From: an uncultured Lachnospiraceae bacterium
GTDB taxonomy: Bacteria > Bacillota > Clostridia > Lachnospirales > Lachnospiraceae
Length of the DNA: 9,629 bases
NCBI GenBank assembly: GCA_910588565.1
Contig: CAJUPF010000090.1
Coordinates: 1-9,629 of the forward strand
Reading direction: 5' to 3'
Made by a program: the position numbers and the translations under genes. The notes beneath the pieces are model-generated. The model was given only the letters and a program-made list of their open reading frames with translations. It was not told the origin of the DNA and did not search any database. This document shows, piece after piece, positions 1 to 6,460 of the stretch (positions are counted from its first letter, which is position 1; each line of letters begins with the position of its first letter).

Positions 1-15
1 GAATGGGCTGGATGC

Positions 16-53
16 GTTACAGTTTGCGGCCGGGTTAGGCCGTGAACTGTAAC
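16..53. repeat. 16-bp stem hairpin upstream of the GntR operon
   Basis: Arms GTTACAGTT (16-24) and AACTGTAAC (45-53) are exact reverse complements, as are CGGCC (27-31) and GGCCG (38-42). The two intervening positions can pair as G-U in RNA, giving a continuous 16-bp stem around the six-base loop GGGTTA. No T-run follows, so it is not a classical intrinsic terminator. It may be the 3' end of an upstream transcription unit or a copy of a dispersed intergenic palindrome of the kind common in clostridial genomes. The copy number cannot be judged from this window. Nothing else recognisable lies in positions 1-90. Confidence 0.6.
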
Positions 54-91
54 CTGACCGTACCAAAATATGCGGCCTGAAAATTTCTCTC

Positions 92-120
92 TTGACATTT
101 CCGTGTATTTGTTTTATTGT
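92..120 (+). promoter_or_regulatory. Sigma-A-type promoter of the GntR-ABC operon
   Basis: A perfect -35 hexamer TTGACA (92-97) is followed after 17 bases by TATTGT (115-120), which matches four of six -10 consensus positions. The start of transcription would fall near 127, inside the adjacent dyad, leaving a leader of roughly 35 bases before the ATG at 164. The weak -10 beside a perfect -35 fits a promoter held down by a repressor. Confidence 0.7.
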
Positions 121-137
121 ATTATTACTTTAATACA
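118..137. promoter_or_regulatory. Probable operator of the GntR/YtrA-type repressor
   Basis: TGTATTA (118-124) and TAATACA (131-137) form a perfect inverted repeat with 7-base arms and a 6-base spacer. The dyad overlaps the end of the -10 element and the expected transcription start, the usual place for a repressor to block initiation. YtrA-subfamily GntR proteins are dimers that usually bind such dyads in their own promoters and repress the ABC genes behind them. Autorepression by the protein encoded at 164-544 is inferred from position and symmetry. Confidence 0.65.
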
Positions 138-163
138 GAAATACATGCAAAAGAGGTGATGAA

Positions 164-544
164 ATGCCATGGAACCTGACTTCTGACCGGCCAATTTTTA
201 TGCAGATTATAGAGATTATCCAGCTTGCGATTGTTTCCGGGAAGTACGCGCCTGGTGATAAGCTGCCTTCTGTGCGGGATCTTGCTTCGGAAGCAGCGGT
301 CAATCCAAATACCATGCAGAAAGCGCTTGCGGAATTAGAACGGGGCGGGCTGGTATATTCTAAACGAACCAGCGGACGGTTTATTACGGAGGATGTACAG
401 ATGATTGCAGCTTTAAAATCCAGTCTTGCAAGAGATAAGATAGAAGCATTTCTGGAAAGTATGCAGAATCTGGGTTTTCAAAAAGAGGACACGATTGCAT
501 TGATGCAGGAAATGCAGAATGAAAGAGAGAAGGAGAATTTATGA
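164..544 (+). CDS. GntR-family transcriptional regulator, YtrA subfamily
   Basis: This 126-residue protein has an N-terminal winged helix-turn-helix of GntR type at about residues 8-76. It shows the typical PIFMQI start (10-15), the GDKLPSVRDLA turn (31-41), a recognition helix around NPNTMQKALAELE (47-59) and a wing ending SGRFIT (70-75). The remaining 50 residues are a short, charged helical tail. That is the size expected of the YtrA subfamily, which lacks the large effector domain of FadR or HutC types. The ATG at 164 is preceded by AGAGGTGAT (152-160), a strong ribosome site. The stop codon overlaps the next start as ATGA (541-544), so regulator and ATPase are translationally coupled. 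In this subfamily the protein represses its own operon and is released by cell-wall-active compounds in studied cases; the inducer here is unknown. Confidence 0.93.
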   Translation: MPWNLTSDRPIFMQIIEIIQLAIVSGKYAPGDKLPSVRDLASEAAVNPNTMQKALAELERGGLVYSKRTSGRFITEDVQMIAALKSSLARDKIEAFLESMQNLGFQKEDTIALMQEMQNEREKENL

Positions 545-1239
545 GCGCTATTTTAGAATGCAGGAATCTGAGTAAGGCTTACGGCAGGAAAACCGCGTTA
601 AGCCATATCAATCTGACATTGGAAAGCGGGCATATTATTGGTTTATTAGGCCCAAACGGCAGCGGTAAGACGACTCTGATTAAGCTAATCAACGGTTTGC
701 TGACACCAAGCGAAGGCGAGATTTTAATTTCCTCCGGTCCTGTCAGTGCGCAGAGCAAAAGTATTGTTTCCTATCTGCCGGATCATACGTTTCTGGATAA
801 CAGCCATAGAGTCCGGGATATTATTGCATATTTTCAGGATTTTTATGCTGATTTCGAGGAACGCAGAGCATATGACATGCTCGCCAAGCTGAACATCAGC
901 CCTGGAGATAAGCTGAAAACCATGTCAAAAGGGACAAAAGAAAAGGTACAGCTGATTCTGATTATGAGCCGCAGGGCAAAGTTTTATATTCTGGATGAGC
1001 CGATTGCAGGAGTAGACCCGGCGGCAAGGGATTATATTCTGGATATTATACTCAGCAATTATGATGAAGAAGCTACGATGCTGATTTCCACGCATCTGAT
1101 TGCAGATATAGAAAATATTCTGGATGAGGTTATTTTTATCAGAAACGGACAGATTGTCCTGGTTTCTTCTGTGGACGATATCCGCCAGGAACAGGGGAAA
1201 TCGGTAGATGCGTTATTCCGGGAGGTGTTTCGATGTTAG
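541..1239 (+). CDS. ABC transporter ATP-binding protein (YtrB-like)
   Basis: This 232-residue single nucleotide-binding domain is the ATPase subunit of an ABC transporter, working with the permease encoded next. Walker A is GPNGSGKT (37-44), Walker B is FYILDEP (148-154), the D-loop aspartate is D159 and the switch histidine is H185 in STH. The Q-loop position reads SYLPDHTF (77-84), with aspartate where most ABC ATPases have glutamine. The signature is MSKGTKEKVQ (128-137) instead of LSGGQ. Both variants are usual in the YtrB-like branch paired with GntR/YtrA regulators, so they do not argue for an inactive enzyme. AAGGAG (530-535) lies five bases before the ATG. Its 3' end overlaps the permease gene by 7 bases. 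The transported substrate is not known; export or envelope-stress defence is inferred from the regulator type. Confidence 0.93.
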   Translation: MSAILECRNLSKAYGRKTALSHINLTLESGHIIGLLGPNGSGKTTLIKLINGLLTPSEGEILISSGPVSAQSKSIVSYLPDHTFLDNSHRVRDIIAYFQDFYADFEERRAYDMLAKLNISPGDKLKTMSKGTKEKVQLILIMSRRAKFYILDEPIAGVDPAARDYILDIILSNYDEEATMLISTHLIADIENILDEVIFIRNGQIVLVSSVDDIRQEQGKSVDALFREVFRC

Positions 1240-2042
1240 GAAAGCTTTTCAAGCATGAATTTAGGGAAACAGCCAGAGTCTTAGCTCCTTTAAATCTGGT
1301 TCTGATTGCAATTACACTGATTGGAGTTATTTTGCTTGGTGCCAGATTTTTGCAGAACGATATTATGAAGCTTTTGGCTGTTACCTGTATGATGTTTTAT
1401 ATCTTGTGTATTTTTGCATTGTTTGTTATTACCGGCGTCTATCTGACCATCCGCTTTTATCGAACCATGTATGGCAGCCAGGGATATTTAACGCATACCT
1501 TACCGGTAAAAACCGCTTTACTGGTAAATACTAAGATTTTGATCTCTGTTTTCTGGTGTTTCGTATCCTTGCTGATTACAATAGGCTCTGTTTTTCTTTT
1601 GGTACGGGTTATGATCGGAGACGCCTGGAATCTAATGAGTTTTCAGGAATTTAACGCAGAAATGACAGCGGCTTTTGGTATGAAGTACGGCCAGTTTTTT
1701 GCAATTCTTGGCGCGATGCTGCTTCTCTCCTGCGTCCAGATTATTCTGATGCTGTTTTCAAGCCTTTCCATAGGGCAGTTGTTTGGACAGCACCGTATTC
1801 TGGCTTCGATTGGCGCTTTTGTTGTTTTTTATGTCCTGCAGCAGCTTGCAGGCGTTATGATGACGATGCTCTTTGGACTGCGTTTCATGGGACAGCTGAC
1901 AACAGAAGCGGAGATGATGTTTTTTGCTTCCGGACTTTACCGGAACCTGATGCTGTCTGGCATGATAATATCATTGGTATTTTGTATCGGGTATTTTATT
2001 TCGTGCCACTATATAACCAGACGGTATCTAAATCTTGAATAA
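1233..2042 (+). CDS. ABC transporter permease, six-helix, partner of the YtrB-like ATPase
   Basis: This 269-residue integral membrane protein has six clear hydrophobic segments at about residues 17-37, 46-73, 100-125, 153-178, 188-213 and 238-260, the normal topology for a permease subunit of this exporter class. The amphipathic start MLGKLFKHEFRETAR and the cytoplasmic loop RFYRTMYGSQGYLTHTLPV (74-92) resemble a recurrent clostridial permease family found beside YtrA-type regulators, where the loop probably contacts the ATPase. The start at 1233 lies within the last codons of the ATPase gene and follows GGAGGTG (1221-1227) by five bases. No further transporter gene follows on this strand, so the cassette appears to be complete with three genes and likely works as a dimer of ATPase-permease pairs. 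No substrate-binding protein is present. Confidence 0.85.
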   Translation: MLGKLFKHEFRETARVLAPLNLVLIAITLIGVILLGARFLQNDIMKLLAVTCMMFYILCIFALFVITGVYLTIRFYRTMYGSQGYLTHTLPVKTALLVNTKILISVFWCFVSLLITIGSVFLLVRVMIGDAWNLMSFQEFNAEMTAAFGMKYGQFFAILGAMLLLSCVQIILMLFSSLSIGQLFGQHRILASIGAFVVFYVLQQLAGVMMTMLFGLRFMGQLTTEAEMMFFASGLYRNLMLSGMIISLVFCIGYFISCHYITRRYLNLE

Positions 2043-2081
2043 ACAATCGGCCGCATACGCCAATCTGTTATGCAGCATTCC

Positions 2082-2097
2082 TCTGGCGGCCGCCAGA
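2082..2097. repeat. 16-bp perfect GC-rich palindrome
   Basis: TCTGGCGGCCGCCAGA equals its own reverse complement and is centred between 2089 and 2090. It lies between the convergent permease and arabinofuranosidase genes, just before the longer hairpin at 2100-2142. With no central loop it is more likely a cruciform-prone or protein-binding site than an RNA hairpin. Its function is not known. Confidence 0.6.
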
Positions 2098-2099
2098 CA

Positions 2100-2142
2100 G
2101 AAAGCCTTGTAATCAGGAAAAATACATGATTACAAGGCTTTC
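2100..2142. terminator. Probable bidirectional terminator hairpin between convergent genes
   Basis: GAAAGCCTTGTAATCA (2100-2115) and TGATTACAAGGCTTTC (2127-2142) are perfect 16-base complementary arms around an 11-base A-rich loop. The hairpin sits 57 bases after the permease stop and 20 bases after the GH51 stop, the place expected for shared termination. The T-run is short on both strands (CTTTC at the end of each descending arm), so termination may be only partial or may rely mainly on the long stem. Confidence 0.65.
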
Positions 2143-2162
2143 GCCATATGACATAAAAAGCT

Positions 2163-5100
2163 TTACTTTACAGTTGCCCTTACAATTTTACTGCAGCTGG
2201 TGTATACCTTTTTCCCACTGACTTTTTTGTATGCCCGTACTTTATAGTAATAGGTTCCTTTCTTCATTTTTGTAAAAATTTTCTTTACCTTCTTTGCTGA
2301 TTTCAGCTCTGCGGCTTTCTTGTATTTACCTTTTTTCTTTGCAGCGCGGTAAATTTCATAGCCGGAGGCTTTGGCCGCCTTCTTAAAGGAAACGGTAACG
2401 GTACGTCTTTTGACTTTAGCTTTGATGCCAGTTGGTGCTTTTACAATATATGCCGATACGGCCGAACTGTCCGCGCTTTTCTTCGTACCGTTAACGGCAA
2501 CTATTTTATAATAGATATTTCTTCCAGCGGCAGCTTTCTTATCGGTATAAGACGCTTCTGTTACTGCAGCAATCTTTTTGAAACCGGAAGTTTTTTTCGT
2601 GGAACGGTATACTTCATACTCTTTTGCATCTGTCACTTTCTTCCAGCTTATTTTAATATTTTTAGCTCCTGTCCAGGAAGCCTTTACGGATGCAGGCGCT
2701 TCGGGCGTTTTTTCTGTATCCGAATTCTGTGTATCCTTTATGGCAACCAGTCCCGCAATTGCTGTATTCAGACTATTTACTGCGGTATCGATCTGTGCCT
2801 GCGTAGCTGCGGTATCTTGATTTACCTGCTTTGCACTGTTTAAAGCGCTCTGCAGTTTCTGCCAGCTCTCTGCGGTATAATCCTTTTGATTTTTAGAAGA
2901 CGCCGCCTGAATGGCTGCTGTTAACTTGCTCTTATCCGTCTTGGGATCTTCCTTACCAGGATCATCATCCTTGGGCTGTGACAGAGGTATGCGGATCACA
3001 TTTACAGAAAACGCAGGAAGCTGGTAAAGAAGCCCGTTATTTTCAATACTCTGCTCAGAGGATACCGGGGCAACCCGTTCCTTTCCGATCTCATTCGCGT
3101 CATCAAGGCTTCCGTTAAGCATCGTAATGTTTGCATTGGCATCTGCCGCAATATTTAAGTTTGTAAAGTTCAGCTGAATGTCTTTTTTATTTTTATCCGG
3201 ATTTACCAGTTTGATATATACATTCTCATCATCCATATTTACGACCTGGTAGATATCCGTCTGGTATTGATTGAAATCACTGGAAAAATCATATTTTGCC
3301 GTATCTTCTTTGCTGACAGAGGAACTTGTATAGTTCGCTTCCAGTTTGCCGTCCGTACCAAAATTAAAGGTAACCTGCATACTATCATTTGTCTGAAGTT
3401 TTGTCAGCTGACCGGTATTATAGTGTTTATTTGCGTAATTATTCCCCAGAACCTTTGTCGTAAGCTTGGACTGATGGCGTTCTGGCCTGGTAACTTCCAT
3501 GCAGGTGCCTGCACCGTCTTTGCCCATGTTATACCAATAATACTGTTTCTCATGGCCTGCGCCGATTACTATGCTGCCGCTGCCGGAAGTCTTTGTCACG
3601 CCTTCCGCTATTATCTTAAAGTTTTTCCATTTCTTTGCCGCTGCCTTTGGAAGATAAACAACATTGATTCCGCTAGTTCCGGTAAATGTCAGCTTTCCAT
3701 TGGCAATTTTAAAATTGTTTGAGCTTCCCTGGCTTCCAAAAGCTGCCCAGCCATTGGAATTGTCAGAAAAATCATCTTCCAAAAGAACATTCCCGTCATT
3801 GTCATAAATCGTAATCTTATCAATGGAACCTGCTGCGGAACTGGTTCCTAAAATCGGGCTGCCATAATTGGAATAATCCGTTTCCGGCGACTGCAGTTTG
3901 GTGCCAATCAGCTTTGTGCCGTAATTGTTGGAAAACATCTTCTGCACATAATAGTTCGTTGATTTCGCCGTATCAAATTCATCAAAATAGATCAGATCAT
4001 GATCCCAGCTTAAACTGCCCACTTTGTATAAAAGCGGCGCATAGGAAATGTTGGTCACAATATCCGCGTTACGCTCAAGGCCTGTGATATAGCAGGCTTC
4101 CGCCAGAGCCGTATTGTATTTGTTGTAATTTTTAACGGCGTATTCGCCTACAAAAACATTACTGCCGCCCTGTTCCATACGCTGATAATAATCATAACGG
4201 TCTGACTGGTTGTACATAAATGATTCTGATTCATAATAATGTTCATCTACCAGCGTTTCTCCCGGCATAGTCTGATTAATGCGATCGTACGCATATTCCA
4301 GATGATTATCTGCGGCGTTTGGGCCGGCGCTGGATATAATGTGAAGTTCATGATCTGGGTAATGCTCTTTGGCATATGCTTCCACAGCTTCTTTCATCAC
4401 ATCAAAATTGTCAAAATATCTCGCCTGTAAGTTTTCATTTCCGATTCCGAGGTACTTTAAGTTAAAGGTTTCTGGATGGCCGTTTGCTGCCCGCTTTTTC
4501 GCCCATTCGTTCTCTGCGGCATCTCCCCAGCAGTAATCTAAAAGGTTTGTCGCCATATCGATAAACCACTGCAGGTCTTCTCCTGTTTTGGCATCTACCA
4601 CATTGTTGCTTAACTCTCCTGTTTCCCACTGGCAGAGAATGCCTGCGCTGATAATAGGAAACGGTTCCATTCCAAATTCTTCACACAAAGACAAAATCTC
4701 ATGGTAGCCAAATCCAAAGGACTGCATATATCCCCAGGTACGGTTTTTATTATTCCAGTTCTCCCAGCGGTTGGTATTAGCCTTACGTTCTTCCAGCTTC
4801 CCAATGGTATCCCGCCAGTCATACAGACCTTCCCAGTTAAAGCCTTCTACAATACATCCCCCCGGAAAACGCATAAATTTGGGTTTTAAATCCATCATCA
4901 GATCGATCAGATCCTGCCGGATTCCAACGCCGCAGGCATAATTGGGATTGCCATATCCAAAGCTGTCATGCGGCACAACAGAAACCATATCCAGGCAGAG
5001 CTGATCGGATGCGGACGCGCCTTCTACGGTAAGAACCAGCTTACCTTTGGTATTCTGGCTGACATTTGCCTTAAGCTCTGCTGTAATCTTATTCCAGGTT

Positions 5101-6230
5101 CCATCCGCGGGAGCTTCCAGCGTCTGTTCGTCTGTCAAAGCACGCCCGGAACTGTCTGTCAGTTTTACATTCAATTTCCCACGATATCCTGACGCTGCTT
5201 TTGCAAATACGGAAAAGGTATAGGTACCTGTCTTCTCTGCTGCATTGTATGGCTTAACCGGCATTGCCGCCCCATTGGGATCGCTTTGCGGGGCAAATCC
5301 GCCGTTTTGCAGTGTAACAGTTCCGGTCAGAACCGCATAATTGGGATTCTTCTCGTTCAGGTTGTTCTGGCTTTCCACTTCAAAGCTGCCCGTTCCTGAG
5401 GATACCCAATGCAATTTATATTTCGGCGTTGTCTTATATCCATTCTTTTTGAAATACTCACTGTTTTTGTCTCCGCTTTCAACATACGCATTCTCAAAGG
5501 AATAGTTCTTGACCATCTCCGGATAAAGACCGCCGTCTGCCGCACTGTTAATATCTTCATAAAAGAGTCCGTACAGATTTTCACTTAACTCCTTTGTAAC
5601 CTGGTTGCCGTCGATCGTCATGGAATACTGCATGGCTTCCTCCCCGACTCCCACAATCTGTCCGATCTGCTCCTTGCTTAAAGCGTTTTTGTAAACCCTG
5701 AAATCCTTAAAATCTCCCTGATAAATCGGATCTGGGTAATTGGATTTGCCGATATAGGACTGCAGGCCGGTTCCAAAATCACTGACTTTGCTGTTATAGC
5801 TCTTCCGTCCTACCTCTGCCCCATCAATATAGCAGATCATATTTCCAGGCGTCAGTACAATAGCATAATGCGTCCAGACGCCTTGGTAATCTGCCGTATT
5901 AACGCTTTCGCGTATTCCAATCTCCGTCTGGTTGGGAGAGCTTTCATTTACGCTGTCCGTAACAACAGACTTTAACGTATTATGCTGCTTTTCACAGGGT
6001 ACAAAATAGTAATACCTAGTCGGCATCCCATTGCTGTTGTTTGGTGTTCCAAAGAAAAATGCGCCAAGCCAGTTCTCCCGCGGATCGTTGTCGCGGAGCC
6101 ACATGGAAATCGTCAGGGTGTCCTGATTGTCAAACATTCCTTCCGGCAGAGTGATAAAGGCAGTGGAATCCTTATCGCCGCCTGGCAGGCTGGCAACCCC
6201 GTTTTCCACTGTAACGCCATCTCCAATCAC
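2163..6230 (-). CDS. Modular GH51 alpha-L-arabinofuranosidase; 5' end apparently damaged
   Basis: The enzyme should release terminal L-arabinofuranose from arabinoxylan, arabinan or their oligosaccharides. Numbering is from the GTG at 6230 (1355 residues). Modules in order: LamG/concanavalin-like domain (about 1-195); start of the GH51 barrel (YGLFYEDIN, 220-228) with a CBM4/9-like sandwich (about 240-420); GH51 barrel (about 430-770) with FMRFPGGC (452-459), acid/base E599 in GIGNEN, DEHYY (662-666) and nucleophile E696 in VFVGEYA; a jelly-roll-like insert (about 795-985); the rest of the GH51 C-terminal sandwich (about 990-1082); an acidic linker; FIVAR (about 1100-1163); two Fn3-like modules (1176-1264 and 1265-1355), the last very lysine-rich. 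No LPXTG motif or membrane anchor is visible. Cytoplasmic GH51 enzymes are usually near 500 residues, and this architecture belongs to secreted enzymes, yet no signal peptide exists. The LamG frame is open further upstream to 6293, so the GTG is only the first conventional start codon in frame, not a convincing start. The catalytic residues are intact. The family call is very secure; functional expression is doubtful. Confidence 0.9.
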   Translation of the reverse strand: MIGDGVTVENGVASLPGGDKDSTAFITLPEGMFDNQDTLTISMWLRDNDPRENWLGAFFFGTPNNSNGMPTRYYYFVPCEKQHNTLKSVVTDSVNESSPNQTEIGIRESVNTADYQGVWTHYAIVLTPGNMICYIDGAEVGRKSYNSKVSDFGTGLQSYIGKSNYPDPIYQGDFKDFRVYKNALSKEQIGQIVGVGEEAMQYSMTIDGNQVTKELSENLYGLFYEDINSAADGGLYPEMVKNYSFENAYVESGDKNSEYFKKNGYKTTPKYKLHWVSSGTGSFEVESQNNLNEKNPNYAVLTGTVTLQNGGFAPQSDPNGAAMPVKPYNAAEKTGTYTFSVFAKAASGYRGKLNVKLTDSSGRALTDEQTLEAPADGTWNKITAELKANVSQNTKGKLVLTVEGASASDQLCLDMVSVVPHDSFGYGNPNYACGVGIRQDLIDLMMDLKPKFMRFPGGCIVEGFNWEGLYDWRDTIGKLEERKANTNRWENWNNKNRTWGYMQSFGFGYHEILSLCEEFGMEPFPIISAGILCQWETGELSNNVVDAKTGEDLQWFIDMATNLLDYCWGDAAENEWAKKRAANGHPETFNLKYLGIGNENLQARYFDNFDVMKEAVEAYAKEHYPDHELHIISSAGPNAADNHLEYAYDRINQTMPGETLVDEHYYESESFMYNQSDRYDYYQRMEQGGSNVFVGEYAVKNYNKYNTALAEACYITGLERNADIVTNISYAPLLYKVGSLSWDHDLIYFDEFDTAKSTNYYVQKMFSNNYGTKLIGTKLQSPETDYSNYGSPILGTSSAAGSIDKITIYDNDGNVLLEDDFSDNSNGWAAFGSQGSSNNFKIANGKLTFTGTSGINVVYLPKAAAKKWKNFKIIAEGVTKTSGSGSIVIGAGHEKQYYWYNMGKDGAGTCMEVTRPERHQSKLTTKVLGNNYANKHYNTGQLTKLQTNDSMQVTFNFGTDGKLEANYTSSSVSKEDTAKYDFSSDFNQYQTDIYQVVNMDDENVYIKLVNPDKNKKDIQLNFTNLNIAADANANITMLNGSLDDANEIGKERVAPVSSEQSIENNGLLYQLPAFSVNVIRIPLSQPKDDDPGKEDPKTDKSKLTAAIQAASSKNQKDYTAESWQKLQSALNSAKQVNQDTAATQAQIDTAVNSLNTAIAGLVAIKDTQNSDTEKTPEAPASVKASWTGAKNIKISWKKVTDAKEYEVYRSTKKTSGFKKIAAVTEASYTDKKAAAGRNIYYKIVAVNGTKKSADSSAVSAYIVKAPTGIKAKVKRRTVTVSFKKAAKASGYEIYRAAKKKGKYKKAAELKSAKKVKKIFTKMKKGTYYYKVRAYKKVSGKKVYTSCSKIVRATVK

Positions 6231-6313
6231 TGCGTCATTGCCGTTTCCGGAAGAATCTGTTCCTCCGTCCAGAAACTCATAGTGTGCCAGAAGTCATTTA
6301 CCTCTAATTTCAT
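6231..6313 (-). pseudogene. Out-of-frame 5' remnant of the GH51 gene (LamG N-terminus)
   Basis: Reading upstream from the GTG in the same frame gives DSSGNGNDA preceded by LLAHYEFLDGGT, a typical first strand and turn of a LamG-like module. The frame then meets TGA at 6294-6296. There is no ATG, GTG or TTG between that stop and 6230. In another frame, ATG at 6311-6313 opens MKLEVND directly before the break. Inserting one base near 6293 would join the two as MKLEVNDLLAHYEF, matching the common DLLAHYEF form. Deleting one base after the ATG at 6295-6297 would also give an open start behind AGAGG. Neither repair supplies a signal peptide, and the AT-rich DNA beyond shows no hydrophobic leader in any frame. 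A 5' truncation plus a frameshift, or a sequencing indel, are the main explanations. Confidence 0.6.
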
Positions 6314-6339
6314 CTATAATAATTAACAATATGAACTTA

Positions 6340-6345
6340 ATTATA
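6340..6345 (-). promoter_or_regulatory. Possible -10 element facing the GH51 gene
   Basis: The minus strand reads TATAAT here, 27 bases before the ATG at 6313 and 110 bases before the GTG at 6230. The hexamer 17 bases upstream is AAGAAA, a poor -35. In AT-rich DNA a chance TATAAT is quite likely, so this is only a candidate. Confidence 0.25.
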
Positions 6346-6360
6346 ACTTTCCTTGAAAGT
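6346..6360. promoter_or_regulatory. Dyad overlapping the -35 of the kinase promoter
   Basis: ACTTTC (6346-6351) and GAAAGT (6355-6360) are perfect 6-base inverted arms around CTT. The dyad covers the -35 hexamer of the rightward promoter and abuts the possible leftward -10. This placement suits an operator controlling both divergent genes, but no regulator with a DNA-binding domain is encoded nearby, and a dyad this short may be chance. Confidence 0.35.
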
Positions 6361-6381
6361 AATTTCTTAATATACTATAAT
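6353..6381 (+). promoter_or_regulatory. Sigma-A promoter of the hybrid kinase / solute-binding protein genes
   Basis: TTGAAA (6353-6358) and a perfect TATAAT (6376-6381) are separated by 17 bases, nearly the full consensus. Transcription should begin near 6388, giving a leader of about 70 bases before the ATG at 6461. The -10 is embedded in a small palindrome, ACTATAATAGT (6374-6384). Confidence 0.75.
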
Positions 6382-6460
6382 AGTTCCATGCTACATTGTC
6401 TGTGCGCATCGGTTTACGAAACGCAGGCAATCCACCAATTTCTTTCAGGAGACGGGGACT

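Noticed and set aside
904..951. ABC ATPase thought to be inactive because the signature is SKGTK and the Q-loop glutamine is replaced
   Set aside because: Both changes are usual in the YtrB-like branch, and Walker A, Walker B, D-loop and H-loop are intact.
3267..3722. Plus-strand open frame of 151 codons opposite the GH51 gene
   Set aside because: It is antisense to a clearly coding region with conserved domains on both sides; its cysteine- and phenylalanine-rich product is typical of a complementary-strand shadow.
6230..6313. A 28-codon leader peptide starting at the minus-strand ATG at 6311-6313
   Set aside because: It has no ribosome site, and its sequence is explained as the GH51 5' end read out of frame. 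No attenuator-like hairpins follow.
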